From positions 53,742 through 117,741 of the forward strand of contig JAKBWA010000086.1 of the NCBI GenBank assembly GCA_021841025.1: DNA of 64,000 nucleotides, written 5' to 3'. The translations under genes were made by a program, and so were the position numbers. Below the pieces are notes generated by a model, which had not been told where the DNA came from, did not search any database, and saw only the letters and a list, made by a program, of their open reading frames with translations. Positions 50,337 through 59,781 of this stretch are shown here, piece by piece (position 1 is the stretch's first letter; each line of letters begins with the position of its first letter). This DNA comes from Bacillota bacterium (lineage in GTDB: Bacteria > Bacillota > Sulfobacillia > Sulfobacillales > Sulfobacillaceae).

Positions 50337-51740
50337 TTAATGAGCGCCTCTTTGCTGAATTACCGCAGGGATGGTCTTCAACAAAATTTTGAGATCTAAG
50401 AATAGGGACCAAGAATCAATGTACTCCATGTCCAACTGCATCCACCGATCAAAATCGATGTCATTACGCCCAGATATTTGCCACAAACAGGTAATACCAG
50501 GGCGCACCGACAACCGTTTGCGATATATTTCGCCATAATGCTCGACCTCGGTAGGCAAGGCCGGTCTCGGTCCGACGAGGCTCATGTGTCCCAGAAGGAC
50601 ATTAATCAGCTGGGGCAGTTCGTCAAGACTGGTTCGGCGCAAAAACTTACCCACGCGTGTTGTTCGCGGATCATCAGGAATTTTGAATACCGGACCACTC
50701 ATCACATTCAGATGCTCGAGGTCTTTTTTCAAACTTTCGGCGTTAGGCACCATAGTGCGAAACTTAAAGCAGGGGAAGATCCTCCCATTGAGACCAACTC
50801 GGTCTTGAACAAAAAATACAGGGCCCTCAGGGCTGTCCAGTTTTATGAAAAGAGCAATCACAGCCATCAAAGGCAACGTGATAATCAGGCTGAGAAAAGC
50901 CACAACCATATCTATCGTACGTTTAACCACTTGACGCGCAGACTCAAATCCCCGGCTGGAGTTCACCACCAACACCGAGTTGCCGTAAAAATCGTAAAGA
51001 ACCGACTTATAGGCCAAAGCTCCAACTTCATCCAATACCAGACGCACCTCTTTGCCTTCTTGGTGTGCCATTTGGATTGCTGCCATCATAACATCGTCAG
51101 CCATAGGCAATGCCAGAACCACAGTATCAACGACGGTGGTATGCAATAGCTGTCTTAGAGTATTAATCGCTTCATGTCCGATTGCCACTGAGCCTAAAGG
51201 AATTTCCAGTCTATAGACCACATTCATCCCGGCCGATGGCACTTGGTCCACAGTCTTGGAAAAAATCGCGACGCGTTGGGGATAACCCATGATAATAAGG
51301 CGTTTGACATCCCGTCTGCCCAAACGGATGCGGTTGACGCTGATCTTGGTGAGAACATGGACAGTCAGCTGAAATACCATCGCAATAAGTGGAAGAAGCA
51401 CGAAGATGAGACGGGAAAACCAAGTCGCCTTTACCAAAAAAATAAGCAACGCCAAGGCTAGCGTCGTTTCCATGTTCACTAACAATAGCATCCGAGCTTC
51501 TGCAGGCAATTGATTCCATCGTCTCGAATAACCTTTGAAATTGAATTTCAAAATAATCCAACTCAAGGCTAATAAAACCGGCGAAAACGAGAAGTAAAAC
51601 GTTACCAGTTCCACGGTGGCAACACGAGGATTTATCCATGTCAAGTACACATGCACCGCAATAAGATAAGCTAAATAAGCAACTCCTGTATCAATCAGGA
51701 CCGCTAACTCATCCCACTTGTTGGTCCAGTGTTTAAACAC
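50337..51740 (-). CDS. Polyprenyl glycosylphosphotransferase (WbaP/CpsE-like)
   Basis: A 467-residue initiating enzyme that transfers a sugar-1-phosphate to undecaprenyl phosphate. The N-terminal part has four or five predicted membrane helices and then a CoA-binding-like region (RLIIMGYPQRVAIF). The C-terminal catalytic domain (residues about 270-467) starts VVKRTIDMVVAF, with LIKLDSPEGPVFFVQDRVG, FKFRTMVPNAE, and SLDELPQLINVLLGHMSLVGPRP, followed by RLSVRPGITCLWQISGRN. All are family signatures. GTG start with GAGGTG. It begins chain synthesis in the polysaccharide pathway. It is the first gene of this run; flanking genes are in separate units. Confidence 0.93.
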   Translation of the reverse strand: MFKHWTNKWDELAVLIDTGVAYLAYLIAVHVYLTWINPRVATVELVTFYFSFSPVLLALSWIILKFNFKGYSRRWNQLPAEARMLLLVNMETTLALALLIFLVKATWFSRLIFVLLPLIAMVFQLTVHVLTKISVNRIRLGRRDVKRLIIMGYPQRVAIFSKTVDQVPSAGMNVVYRLEIPLGSVAIGHEAINTLRQLLHTTVVDTVVLALPMADDVMMAAIQMAHQEGKEVRLVLDEVGALAYKSVLYDFYGNSVLVVNSSRGFESARQVVKRTIDMVVAFLSLIITLPLMAVIALFIKLDSPEGPVFFVQDRVGLNGRIFPCFKFRTMVPNAESLKKDLEHLNVMSGPVFKIPDDPRTTRVGKFLRRTSLDELPQLINVLLGHMSLVGPRPALPTEVEHYGEIYRKRLSVRPGITCLWQISGRNDIDFDRWMQLDMEYIDSWSLFLDLKILLKTIPAVIQQRGAH

Positions 51741-51813
51741 CCTATCACCTCAGTTTCAGCCCAATTATATCAATATTCGAGACAACATCAATGACGAATA
51801 TGAAACAGGAGGA

Positions 51814-51845
51814 TCTCATCCCCAGGAGTAAACCCGGGGGTGAGA
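51814..51845 (-). terminator. Hairpin after the DUF3048 gene
   Basis: TCTCATCCCC (51814-51823) pairs with GGGGGTGAGA (51836-51845) in a 10-bp stem with one G-U pair. There is no T run. It lies between the DUF3048 gene and the glycosylphosphotransferase gene. Confidence 0.5.
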
Positions 51846-51897
51846 GACAACGGTTCCGGGGCGCTCTGGCTATTTAGTCAATGACGCTACCATTTCT

Positions 51898-52980
51898 TTA
51901 TTGCAGTTGCAATTTGAACGGATTGGTAGCCGAATGTTTATTTGGCACCACTTCAATCCATGTCTGCCCGGGCGCGAAGCGAGCCGGTTTACCGTTGCTT
52001 AAGAAAAATTTCGTGGGTTGTCCCGGCCCCGAATTACGCCACGTGCCGTGATAGATGTGGTTGCCCAATACTAAAAGAGCCTTCCCTTGACCATGTGTCT
52101 GAATTTGAATCCATCCGGTATGGGCTGGATCAGGCAAGTACTTTTCTGTCGTATATTGAATAACAATATTCGATGCCACGACAGGTTTATGGCTGTTAAG
52201 ACCCATAACTTGCTGATAGTGATTGTTAGAACATCTGGGGCATAATACCCATCGTGTCCAACCTCTTTGTGCCTTGTCCCATCGCCACTGTTCAATGCTG
52301 TTGTGGGCATTCCACGTCAGCGTGATGGTTTGATACCGGGGAGCCGTACTTCCCGCCTTCGGTCCAAATTGCCAGTGTCCGGTAATTTTGGGATTGCCCC
52401 AATTACGTTTAGACATAGATGCTGCTTTAGGTATACTTACGAACAAGTTATGGGGAGGCTGACGGTAGGAAACCCGGTATGCCAGACCATAGGCATTCGC
52501 GTCCACATCCAAATTATGAATATGGTCTCGATTTATGCTCACATATCCTGGATTTGAGGCCCCTGCATGCACATACGCCGCATTGGGCCAACCATGAACC
52601 CAACTGACAAAGTAAGGACGGGCTGATCTGACTGGACCCACTTGTTGAGGTTCTTTTCCGTAATACAACAGCATAAACCTGGGATAATAAAAGAATTCGG
52701 TATAAGCTTCATAAACCACATCTGCCGATCTTAGCCCATACTGCGGCCGCCCGTATTCACTATTCTCAACCATGACTGCCAGCAAAGGGCCCTGATGTGA
52801 AGAAGGCAATCCGGTTAAGGGATCCAGATTTCCCGGATGACCCGATTTCGAAGGAGAAGAAGAGGAGCTTACAGGATGAGATCTCGTGTGAGACGCCTGG
52901 GATACAGGGTTTGAAGAACCACAGCCTGCCAAAATGGCAGCAAGTGCCAATATCAATGAACCACGATACGCTTTACGCAT
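51898..52980 (-). CDS. DUF3048 lipoprotein (YerB-like)
   Basis: About 360 residues. A lipoprotein signal peptide ends in ILAGC (Cys near position 20), and a Ser/Pro/His-rich linker follows. The rest is the DUF3048 domain: LDPLTGLP, RPQYGLRSADVVYEAYTEFF, and VGPVRSARPYFVSWV, then HAGASNPGYV. YerB of B. subtilis is the characterised relative, though its role is unclear; association with the cell wall is plausible. I start at the second ATG (52980), 9 bases after GGGAG; an ATG two codons upstream is also possible. It is on the minus strand, probably in a separate unit. Confidence 0.85.
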   Translation of the reverse strand: MRKAYRGSLILALAAILAGCGSSNPVSQASHTRSHPVSSSSSPSKSGHPGNLDPLTGLPSSHQGPLLAVMVENSEYGRPQYGLRSADVVYEAYTEFFYYPRFMLLYYGKEPQQVGPVRSARPYFVSWVHGWPNAAYVHAGASNPGYVSINRDHIHNLDVDANAYGLAYRVSYRQPPHNLFVSIPKAASMSKRNWGNPKITGHWQFGPKAGSTAPRYQTITLTWNAHNSIEQWRWDKAQRGWTRWVLCPRCSNNHYQQVMGLNSHKPVVASNIVIQYTTEKYLPDPAHTGWIQIQTHGQGKALLVLGNHIYHGTWRNSGPGQPTKFFLSNGKPARFAPGQTWIEVVPNKHSATNPFKLQLQ

Positions 52981-53183
52981 TACCATAATCTCCCATCTGT
53001 ATAGATAACGCACAATAACATTTTTGTTCCGCTACCGCAGCCAATAACTTCACCGATATTGGCTTCGCGACAGATAAATTCCAAAGAAGATATCTCATGT
53101 TACACTAAAACGGAAATAGACTTCGAATCAAGACGACAAAAGGAATTTTTGGAAACCTCTCATCTATCCCGGAGGTGAATGTA

Positions 53184-54314
53184 TTGGACGATGTCATCAT
53201 TATCGGAGCAGGCCCGGCGGGGTCGACTGCCGCCAGATTGCTCGCACAAAAAGGAAAAAGTGTTCGCGTTCTCGAAAAATCATCCTTTCCCCGCAAGAAG
53301 CCTTGCGGTGGAGCCATAACGTCCCGGGCTTTGCCCCTTTTGCCCCCCTCATTTCACGACCAGGTCTTGTCCTCCCCTGCTTCCTGGACTTTTCGAGGGC
53401 GGAAGGGCTTTCGCACCATTTCTACTTCCCAACCCTTTTGCTACACCGTAGACCGACTGGCCTTTGATGCCTGGCTTGCCATCGAGGCCGAACGTTCCGG
53501 AGCCACGATCAACTTCGGCACACAAGTGAGTGCTTTCGCATTTGACGGAGAGCAATACATAGTTAAAACAGCTCAAGGATATTACCACAGCCGCTATCTC
53601 ATTGGTGCCGACGGCGGCAAAGGGATCAGTGCTAAATACTTTGGCCTTAGCCGTCCTCACAACGGCGCAGCTCTAGAAATCGAAATCCCGTCAGCCCTAA
53701 CTCCAGACCATATGAATCGAGTCGAAATCGATGTGTCTGGCTACCCTTGGGGCTATGCCTGGGCTATCCCCCATGGATCGGTCGCTAATATTGGGGTCGG
53801 TTCCTTCAAAGCTGACAAAGCGCCGTCCCTAAAACAACTCCTGCACCATTATGTGAAAAAAACGGTAACCGAATGGCCCTCCTCATTACCGATTCTAGCC
53901 CATCCCCTGCCTTACCGCACGCATTTCTCTCCCCTCGCTATTCAAAACGGCCTTCTCATTGGTGATGCGGCAGGTCTCATGGATGGTTTTTCTGCCGAAG
54001 GCATTTATTCGGCTCTTTATAGCGCTCATATCGCTGCTGAGGTTATCCACCGGGCCTTGGACAATAAAACGGGAACCGAGAATTACAACGCCCTGATCCG
54101 CGATCGGTTGTGGGCCCAATTGAAACCTGCTTTAAAAATGGCTCGCCTGTTCTATCCTCTGGCGGGATTTTGGGCTGATTGGTTTGTGACGCACACCGAT
54201 CTGCTTGAGGAATACCTGAGGATAACGCAGGGAGAGTCCAGTTATGACCAACTCCTGGCTAAAACCCAAAATACCCTCTTAGCTCAATTGCATCTGCGCC
54301 CCCTAGCCCGTTAA
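53184..54314 (+). CDS. Geranylgeranyl-reductase-family flavoprotein
   Basis: About 376 residues. The FAD-binding Rossmann fold is DDVIIIGAGPAGSTAARLLA near the N terminus; EKSSFPRKKPCGGAITSRAL is the family's conserved CGG region. YPWGYAWAIPHGSVANIGVG and LLIGDAAGLMDGFSAEGIYSAL follow. Such enzymes reduce polyprenyl chains (archaeal lipids, chlorophyll side chain, menaquinone). Here the substrate could be menaquinone or a polyprenyl lipid. I chose the TTG start because GGAGGTG lies 6 bases upstream, although an in-frame GTG is 9 bases earlier. Transcription is divergent from DUF3048. Confidence 0.85.
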   Translation: MDDVIIIGAGPAGSTAARLLAQKGKSVRVLEKSSFPRKKPCGGAITSRALPLLPPSFHDQVLSSPASWTFRGRKGFRTISTSQPFCYTVDRLAFDAWLAIEAERSGATINFGTQVSAFAFDGEQYIVKTAQGYYHSRYLIGADGGKGISAKYFGLSRPHNGAALEIEIPSALTPDHMNRVEIDVSGYPWGYAWAIPHGSVANIGVGSFKADKAPSLKQLLHHYVKKTVTEWPSSLPILAHPLPYRTHFSPLAIQNGLLIGDAAGLMDGFSAEGIYSALYSAHIAAEVIHRALDNKTGTENYNALIRDRLWAQLKPALKMARLFYPLAGFWADWFVTHTDLLEEYLRITQGESSYDQLLAKTQNTLLAQLHLRPLAR

Positions 54315-54332
54315 CCCTGTTTCCTCAGGGTT
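54313..54332 (+). terminator. Terminator of the flavoprotein gene
   Basis: AACCCTG (54313-54319) pairs with CAGGGTT (54326-54332), with a TTTCCT loop, overlapping the flavoprotein stop codon. Only a short T/A stretch follows. Confidence 0.55.
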
Positions 54333-54485
54333 ATTATGCAAGAGCTACGAAGAATCTCTCGTAAATAACCAAGTCCTCGAATGACTGGCCCACCCGCTCG
54401 AGCTCGATAAAAGCTTGGTGGGATCTACCCTATCCGCGCCACTTTAAGAATCAGAGACTTCCTGCATCTACTCTGGCTATTGGCA

Positions 54486-55412
54486 TCATTTTAAGAATTG
54501 CTGGTCAAGAAAATATTTCCAGGTCAGCGCCAATCCTTCCGCTAAAGGCGTCATGGCCGTAAATCCCCAACGCTCAGCTTTTCTTCGGGACAATACACTG
54601 TCATGAATGTCACCAGCCCGGGTGGGAGCCAGACGAAAGTCCGCCTCGTCTTTCTGGGCCAAACGGGCCAAAAAAGCTGCTAATTCCCGCACGGACGTGG
54701 GTGTTTCCGTACAGACGTTGTAAACCCCAGCCGGCCCGGGTTCGGCTAAGCGGTGCAAGAAGGCCCGCGCCACATCCTTTGCATAGACAAAGTCACGAGT
54801 TTGAGCCCCATCGCCATGAATTTCCAGACGGCGGTTTTGCGCCAACGCTTCGCAAAATACGGCGATTACTCCCCCTTCTCCTTGGGTTCTTTGCCTAGGT
54901 CCATAGACATTGGCTAGGCGAAAAATTACGGCTTCCACATCATGAAGTTCGGCAAAGTGCAACACATAACGCTCGGCCAAATATTTCGACCAACCGTAAA
55001 ACGCAATGGGATTGACACTCAAATCCTCCTTCAAGGGCAGGCGTGATTCATTGCCATAAACCGCCGCTGAGGAAGCTAGGCGAAATTGCTTAGCTCCTAA
55101 TCGTTTGGCGCTAAGAAGCATTTTCAGTGTTCCTTCGGCATTAAGCCGGAGGTCTTCCAAAGGATCTCTCTCGGCAAAAGGCACACTAATCTGAGCCGCC
55201 AAATGGATCACCACATCGACTGGATCGACTTTGTCGATCCAGTGTTCGGGCTGCAAGATATCTCCATAGACAAATTGTGCACTATTTGGAATATTTTCCT
55301 TTACCCCTTGGTTGAGGTTATCAATTACGGTCACTCTATGACCCTGTTCCAAGGCTAACAAGGAGAGGTGCGAACCAATAAATCCCGCACCGCCTGTAAT
55401 TAACACATGCAT
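54486..55412 (-). CDS. NAD-dependent epimerase/dehydratase (GalE-like)
   Basis: A 308-residue extended short-chain dehydrogenase. NAD binding is GGAGFIGSHL, the catalytic motif is YGWSK with Ser in SSAAVYGNE, and FRLANVYGPRQR and TRDFVYAKDVARAF are conserved in UDP-glucose 4-epimerase-like enzymes. It probably makes a UDP-hexose for the adjacent glycosyltransferases; the exact reaction could be a 4-epimerisation or decarboxylation. It is the 3'-most gene of the minus-strand polysaccharide set, 60 bp after the GT4 gene. Confidence 0.85.
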   Translation of the reverse strand: MHVLITGGAGFIGSHLSLLALEQGHRVTVIDNLNQGVKENIPNSAQFVYGDILQPEHWIDKVDPVDVVIHLAAQISVPFAERDPLEDLRLNAEGTLKMLLSAKRLGAKQFRLASSAAVYGNESRLPLKEDLSVNPIAFYGWSKYLAERYVLHFAELHDVEAVIFRLANVYGPRQRTQGEGGVIAVFCEALAQNRRLEIHGDGAQTRDFVYAKDVARAFLHRLAEPGPAGVYNVCTETPTSVRELAAFLARLAQKDEADFRLAPTRAGDIHDSVLSRRKAERWGFTAMTPLAEGLALTWKYFLDQQFLK

Positions 55413-55472
55413 ATCTAATTCTTAACTCCTTATCAAGAAAATCATAAAGGCAGTGAGCCACGCTTTAGGATA

Positions 55473-56576
55473 TCAGTCACGAACTAGACGTCGATACAGT
55501 TTTTGATACTGGTCGGCAATATTTTCCCAACTAAAGTCCTCAGCCCTAGCTCGTCCTCTAGCCGCCATTTTTTGCGCCAAAGCCGGTGCTTGAGTGACGC
55601 GCGCAATCGTCTCGACCCAGGCATCGACATCAGAAGGAGAAACCAATAGCCCGGAATCTCCGACTACTTCAGAAACTGCCGGAATATTGCTGGCGATAAC
55701 GGGAATTCCCATAGCCAAAGCTTGAGCGGGAGGCAGGCCAAACCCCTCATACGTTGAGGGATAGACAAACACGTCGGCCGCTTGGTATAAGCCAACAACT
55801 TCGCTGCGAAGCAGATACGGCGTCGCAATCACGCGCTCTTCCAGTCCTAGTTCTGCTATCATCTTAAGTGTAGGCTCGTGATTTAACGCCCCCACCAAAA
55901 CCAACTCGCCGTCTTTCTTACGAGAATAAATCTCTTGGCAGGCCTCCAGCAACGTGCGAACATTCTTTCGGGCATCATATCCGCCAACATACAATAGGCG
56001 AGGGCGTCTTTTTAGCCCATAACTCGCCGTCAGGCGTTCCATTTGTTCCACCGCAACAGGATGAAAATAATCCGGGTGAACACCATTAGCAATGACCGTT
56101 ACGTTAGGGATCAGCTGAGGAAAAAAATCAGCGATGTCCCGGTAAGTCGATTGTGATATGGCAACGATTTGGGTGGCATAAGGAAGATATTTGCGAATCT
56201 GGGAAAAGTATACACGCTCTCGCAACCTGCCGTGATAAGCTTGCAATCGATAGGGAATTAAATCATGGACTGTGACCACCGTAGGAACGGACAAGCGATT
56301 GGGAGGATGCATCATATAGGGAATATGGGCCAAGGAAACGTCCTTCAAGCTGGAGCGAATGCCGATGTTTTCCCACCACCACTTTTGCCACCAAGAGCGT
56401 TTGCGCCGTGCCTCAAGTCCCAAACACGCACGATCAGGCAAAATGGCTTGAACTTTCCGTCCAACGCCTAGCACTTGGATACCAACACGGTTAAGACCCC
56501 ATACTAGCCCTTCCGTATATTCCTCCGTTCCGGTGCGGCATTTTTCCATGATGGAAATATCCATAGCAATCTTCAT
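55473..56576 (-). CDS. GT4 glycosyltransferase
   Basis: About 367 residues. A GT-B enzyme with KIAMDISIMEKCRTGTEEYTEG at its N terminus and the donor part RLLYVGGYDARKNVRTLLEACQ, then STYEGFGLPPAQALAMGIPVIASN. The start at 56576 gives the usual GT4 opening, but Shine-Dalgarno support is poor. An upstream in-frame ATG (56661-56663) behind TTAGGA is the alternative, giving 29 more residues. It probably belonged to the same operon as the genes at 59.8-63.5 kb before the insertion sequence arrived. Sugar specificity is unknown. Confidence 0.85.
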   Translation of the reverse strand: MKIAMDISIMEKCRTGTEEYTEGLVWGLNRVGIQVLGVGRKVQAILPDRACLGLEARRKRSWWQKWWWENIGIRSSLKDVSLAHIPYMMHPPNRLSVPTVVTVHDLIPYRLQAYHGRLRERVYFSQIRKYLPYATQIVAISQSTYRDIADFFPQLIPNVTVIANGVHPDYFHPVAVEQMERLTASYGLKRRPRLLYVGGYDARKNVRTLLEACQEIYSRKKDGELVLVGALNHEPTLKMIAELGLEERVIATPYLLRSEVVGLYQAADVFVYPSTYEGFGLPPAQALAMGIPVIASNIPAVSEVVGDSGLLVSPSDVDAWVETIARVTQAPALAQKMAARGRARAEDFSWENIADQYQKLYRRLVRD

Positions 56577-56663
56577 CGAGTTTTGCGGGTCTCTTCGGTT
56601 CTTCTCACGCCAAACAAGAAATAAGGCCGATCCCGCTTCTCCTTTCGCCGACGCTGTAGTCAT

Positions 56664-57022
56664 TTCCTAATTTCATAGACTCGCTACGATTTGAAATCTC
56701 CCTAAGACCCAGATTCCTGGATAGCTACATCAAGAATGTCGGGAGCTCATTATTCCTATCCGTTTCCCCACGATGATTGCAATACAGTCTATCAAGAGGG
56801 TCTCTTGTCATCAAAGATCAGCACCAGCACATCCCTCTTCTTCTTGTTTCTCATCTAAAGAGGCGCATCACCTCTTCTCGCGAGAAAAAACCTTGGGCGC
56901 GCAAACCCCTGGGGATCTGACACCTGATGACGACTCCAATGAGGCCCATTCATCCCCACCATGTTACTATGTCTTAATGTATCATACTATCACAAGGCCG
57001 TTCGGGTAGAAGAAATCTGAGA
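56664..57022. other. Intergenic region upstream of a GT4 gene
   Basis: No gene, RNA or clear promoter is visible in this roughly 360-bp stretch. It ends at the left target duplication of the insertion sequence. Confidence 0.4.
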
Positions 57023-57031
57023 TCTTTACTC
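57023..57031. repeat. Left copy of the 9-bp target site duplication
   Basis: TCTTTACTC here is repeated at 59667-59675, flanking the insertion sequence exactly. Confidence 0.9.
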
Positions 57032-57189
57032 CAGTGCTGACGCATGACGAAATATAACAAATAGGTTCTCGGGCCAAAACGCCCCGGAGGACTTGCAATG
57101 AAGGGCCAGATTCCCGAAAACCGTCGGCTATGCCAGGCAAAATGGCCGTTTCGTTTGACACGGCTGCGAAGGACTATAAGAAACCCCGT

Positions 57190-58617
57190 CTAGGGTGTCA
57201 GCGGGCCGATGGCCCGCGTCCGAAGAAATTCGGGTCGTAGCCACCGCCCGGTCCAAGTCTCCCGGAAGAAGCGAATGGCATCTTGATACCCCCGCGTGGC
57301 GAGGAGCGTTTTTCCGACCGTTGTCCAGAAGGTGAGCACGTTGAGAAGATGGGCCAGTTTCATGAGGTAATGCCAGCCTTTGAGGGCTGTCCAGTCATAA
57401 GAAAACGCATGCTCAAAGTGATCCCCGTGCCGCTTTTCGACTAAAAAATTCGCTTCGATGGCCCAGCGATGGCGTCCGGCCCGATTACAGCGAGCTACCA
57501 CATTGTCCGCGGTGAGCGGTTGTCCAGACAACCAAGCCCAGTCCGACTGGTGGGTCTCTCCCGCGGCGTCCACCCAGCTTTCGTGGCACAGGGCGACGTG
57601 AACCCGCCGCGATTTCTGGTGACCCTGTTCCGTCCACGTGTAGTCGATCGCATTGACCCAGGTAAACACTGGGGAGCGGTCGCCCCAGTGATAGGCCCGA
57701 CGCTGCTCGCCGGCGGTGTCTAGACGGCGCAAGCCGTCCACTTCTTCCCACACACTGGGCAAGCAGGCTCGGGGTAACACGATAAGGTAATCCCAATGAT
57801 ATTGATGGCACAAGGCCATGAGCGGCCCATTCGGGTACAGGCCATCCAGCACCAAGATTAATCGACGACGCGGAAACCACTGTTTCAACCGCTGCGCCAA
57901 GCGGCGGAAGGCCTTGAGTTCACAATCTTGTTTCGTATCCGGCGGTGCCGCCGGATCGTTTTCCGTGAAAATGGTCGTTAACGGCAGCGCCATCCCCGAT
58001 TCGACCACCAGCACCGCTTCCACCACGTAGACGCGATAGCGGATATTGGTGTCCGAGAACTCCTGGCGGAGGGCTTCGGGCGCAAAAGGTTGGTGTCGCG
58101 CAAATTTCTCGGACCCATCGACCGCGATGACCCAACGGTGCTGCACGAGATACTGTTGGACCCCGTGTTGGCGCAGCAACGCCGTGATTCGGTCGCGTAA
58201 AACGGTGTCCCAGGTGTCAACCGGGATTTTTCGCAATAGCCGCTCCACGGTGTCAAAATGCGGCACGGATGTAATGTCCGGAAACACCTCCTGCAAGGCC
58301 GCTCGTAACGTTGGGCTCGTGCCGTTGCGATTGGCCTCGCGACGCGAGGCATACTGAAACACAAACAAGAGCAATCCATAAAAGAGGACGACGGTAATCC
58401 GGTGGCGCACGCTGCCCACCCGACGCAAATCCGGGATCCGTGTTAGCTTTTTAAAGATGCCCGGCAGATGCTGCTGCCACACCTGCAATGGCGCCGCCAC
58501 CGCGATCTCCCGACCGGCTTGTTCGTCTTCCGTCGTGCGATATGCCATCTTCGTATTGGGCAGGGTTGTGGTCCCTCCCTCTCGTAAAGGGGGACGTCTC
58601 CCAGACCGGGCCGTCAT
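57190..58617 (-). CDS. IS4-superfamily DDE transposase
   Basis: About 475 residues. The catalytic acidic residues are probably in WVIAVDGSEK (first Asp), LILVLDGLYP (second Asp), and RHRWAIEANFLVEKRHG (Glu). The last motif has the R-x3-E-x6-K spacing of the IS4 YREK signature, although the Tyr position is Gly. The start at ATG 58617 overlaps the DUF4338 stop in an ATGA arrangement, so translation is coupled. The frame is uninterrupted. 9-bp target duplications are usual for IS4-type elements. Confidence 0.92.
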   Translation of the reverse strand: MTARSGRRPPLREGGTTTLPNTKMAYRTTEDEQAGREIAVAAPLQVWQQHLPGIFKKLTRIPDLRRVGSVRHRITVVLFYGLLLFVFQYASRREANRNGTSPTLRAALQEVFPDITSVPHFDTVERLLRKIPVDTWDTVLRDRITALLRQHGVQQYLVQHRWVIAVDGSEKFARHQPFAPEALRQEFSDTNIRYRVYVVEAVLVVESGMALPLTTIFTENDPAAPPDTKQDCELKAFRRLAQRLKQWFPRRRLILVLDGLYPNGPLMALCHQYHWDYLIVLPRACLPSVWEEVDGLRRLDTAGEQRRAYHWGDRSPVFTWVNAIDYTWTEQGHQKSRRVHVALCHESWVDAAGETHQSDWAWLSGQPLTADNVVARCNRAGRHRWAIEANFLVEKRHGDHFEHAFSYDWTALKGWHYLMKLAHLLNVLTFWTTVGKTLLATRGYQDAIRFFRETWTGRWLRPEFLRTRAIGPLTP

Positions 58618-59540
58618 TCGAGTTCCTCCGATGGCGGCAATGGCCAAGGCGTTTCCAATGCTTGGCGCCAATGACGCACGAGCGGATACATCCAGATGGT
58701 CTTTTTCGGGAGGATGGCCTCCTTGGTGCAGCTATTCCGCCCACGTCCCGCAGTCAAGCCCACACACTGCCAATTGGCCGCGGCATAACACGTGCCGCGC
58801 CAAGGCTCTTCGACAAACGTTTCCAGCACAACCGGCGCAAACCCGTACCGCGCTTGCCAATCCGCCCGAATGCGTCGCGCCGCCAGTCCTAACACATGAC
58901 TGGCTAAATGCGGGATATGCACACGGGGCAAAATCAAAAAGCGGCTATTGTTGACAATCCGCGCCCGAAACCGTGCACGCGTGGTCGCGTCCCACCCAAT
59001 CCAGGTATCGCGGGCCTGAAGTTTTTGGGCGGCCGCCGCGAAGAGCAAGCCCCCGAGCCGGACCGGCTCGGGCCCCGCAAGGGACACGATCCAGTACTGT
59101 TGGCGCGCTCCAAACGCTTGTTGATAACCCAAGGGGTGAAACGTCGCCATCGTGGCGTTCCAGATGGGCATATCGATGGGATCCACCGGGATGACCTCCA
59201 GAGGTTGCACCGCCGTCAGGCTGGTGGTGATCGCGATATCGGGGATCGGGTCGCCTTGGTGGTCGGCGGACGGTCGGCCCCGTCGCGGGGCCCGTTTGGG
59301 GGGCACCGGCATCCACTGGGCCTCTTCAATGGCATCGAGGAGTTTCCGACAGGCGGCCAAGCGTGGAGCCCCCATGGCCGTCGTCCATGGGAGATTTTCG
59401 CATAGAGTGGCGACCAGTTCTGGTCGCCTCAGGCGTCGAAACCGGCGTAGGGTATTCTGGATCAGCGCAATATCGTCTAACGAAAAATACCGATCACCAA
59501 TCCAAAAGGGTTCATCAAAGTGTATAGGCATCGCAGTCAT
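58614..59540 (-). CDS. DUF4338 protein (DruA-like) of the insertion sequence
   Basis: About 308 residues. The C-terminal two-thirds has the DUF4338 pattern: a GYQQAFGARQQYWIV segment, GGLLFAAAAQKLQARDTWIGWD, NNSRFLILPRVHIPHLASHVL, and VLETFVEEPWRGTCYAAANW. DUF4338 also occurs in DruA of the Druantia defence system, but here it overlaps a transposase gene inside the same inverted repeats, so it is an IS accessory gene. The start at 59540 follows AAGGAG closely; an ATG three codons later is possible. Its biochemical role is not established. Confidence 0.88.
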   Translation of the reverse strand: MTAMPIHFDEPFWIGDRYFSLDDIALIQNTLRRFRRLRRPELVATLCENLPWTTAMGAPRLAACRKLLDAIEEAQWMPVPPKRAPRRGRPSADHQGDPIPDIAITTSLTAVQPLEVIPVDPIDMPIWNATMATFHPLGYQQAFGARQQYWIVSLAGPEPVRLGGLLFAAAAQKLQARDTWIGWDATTRARFRARIVNNSRFLILPRVHIPHLASHVLGLAARRIRADWQARYGFAPVVLETFVEEPWRGTCYAAANWQCVGLTAGRGRNSCTKEAILPKKTIWMYPLVRHWRQALETPWPLPPSEELE

Positions 59541-59666
59541 TCGCTCCTTATACCGACTCGATGCTATCATCTCAGACCCTCAAAAAAAGATTCAGCCCCC
59601 TTACGGAAAAAATTTTCCAAGACTATCTGACGGTGAGCGCCTTTCAAGGCTCATGCGTCAGCACTG

Positions 59667-59675
59667 TCTTTACTC
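59667..59675. repeat. Right copy of the 9-bp target site duplication
   Basis: TCTTTACTC, identical to 57023-57031. Removal of one copy and the element restores a continuous intergenic sequence. Confidence 0.9.
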
Positions 59676-59781
59676 CCTTGCGCTTATAATTTGAGGGCCT
59701 CACCGCCAATCGTATGATGAAGGCCGCTACACACGATAAAACATGGGAAAATGTCTGGGGCTATTCAGCACTTTGCTCATC

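Larger units (their letters stand above)
57032..59666 (-). mobile_element. 2635-bp IS4-superfamily insertion sequence with DUF4338 passenger
   Basis: The ends are perfect 16-bp inverted repeats: CAGTGCTGACGCATGA (57032-57047) and its complement at 59651-59666. They are flanked by identical 9-bp target duplications. It carries two minus-strand genes with a 4-bp overlap, a DUF4338 protein and a DDE transposase. Intact repeats and open frames suggest a recent, possibly active insertion. It separates a GT4 gene from the next GT4 gene in the polysaccharide cluster. Confidence 0.95.

Noticed and set aside
58614..59540. DruA-like protein considered as part of a Druantia defence system
   Set aside because: It lies within the inverted repeats of an insertion sequence and is coupled to a transposase; no other Druantia gene is present.
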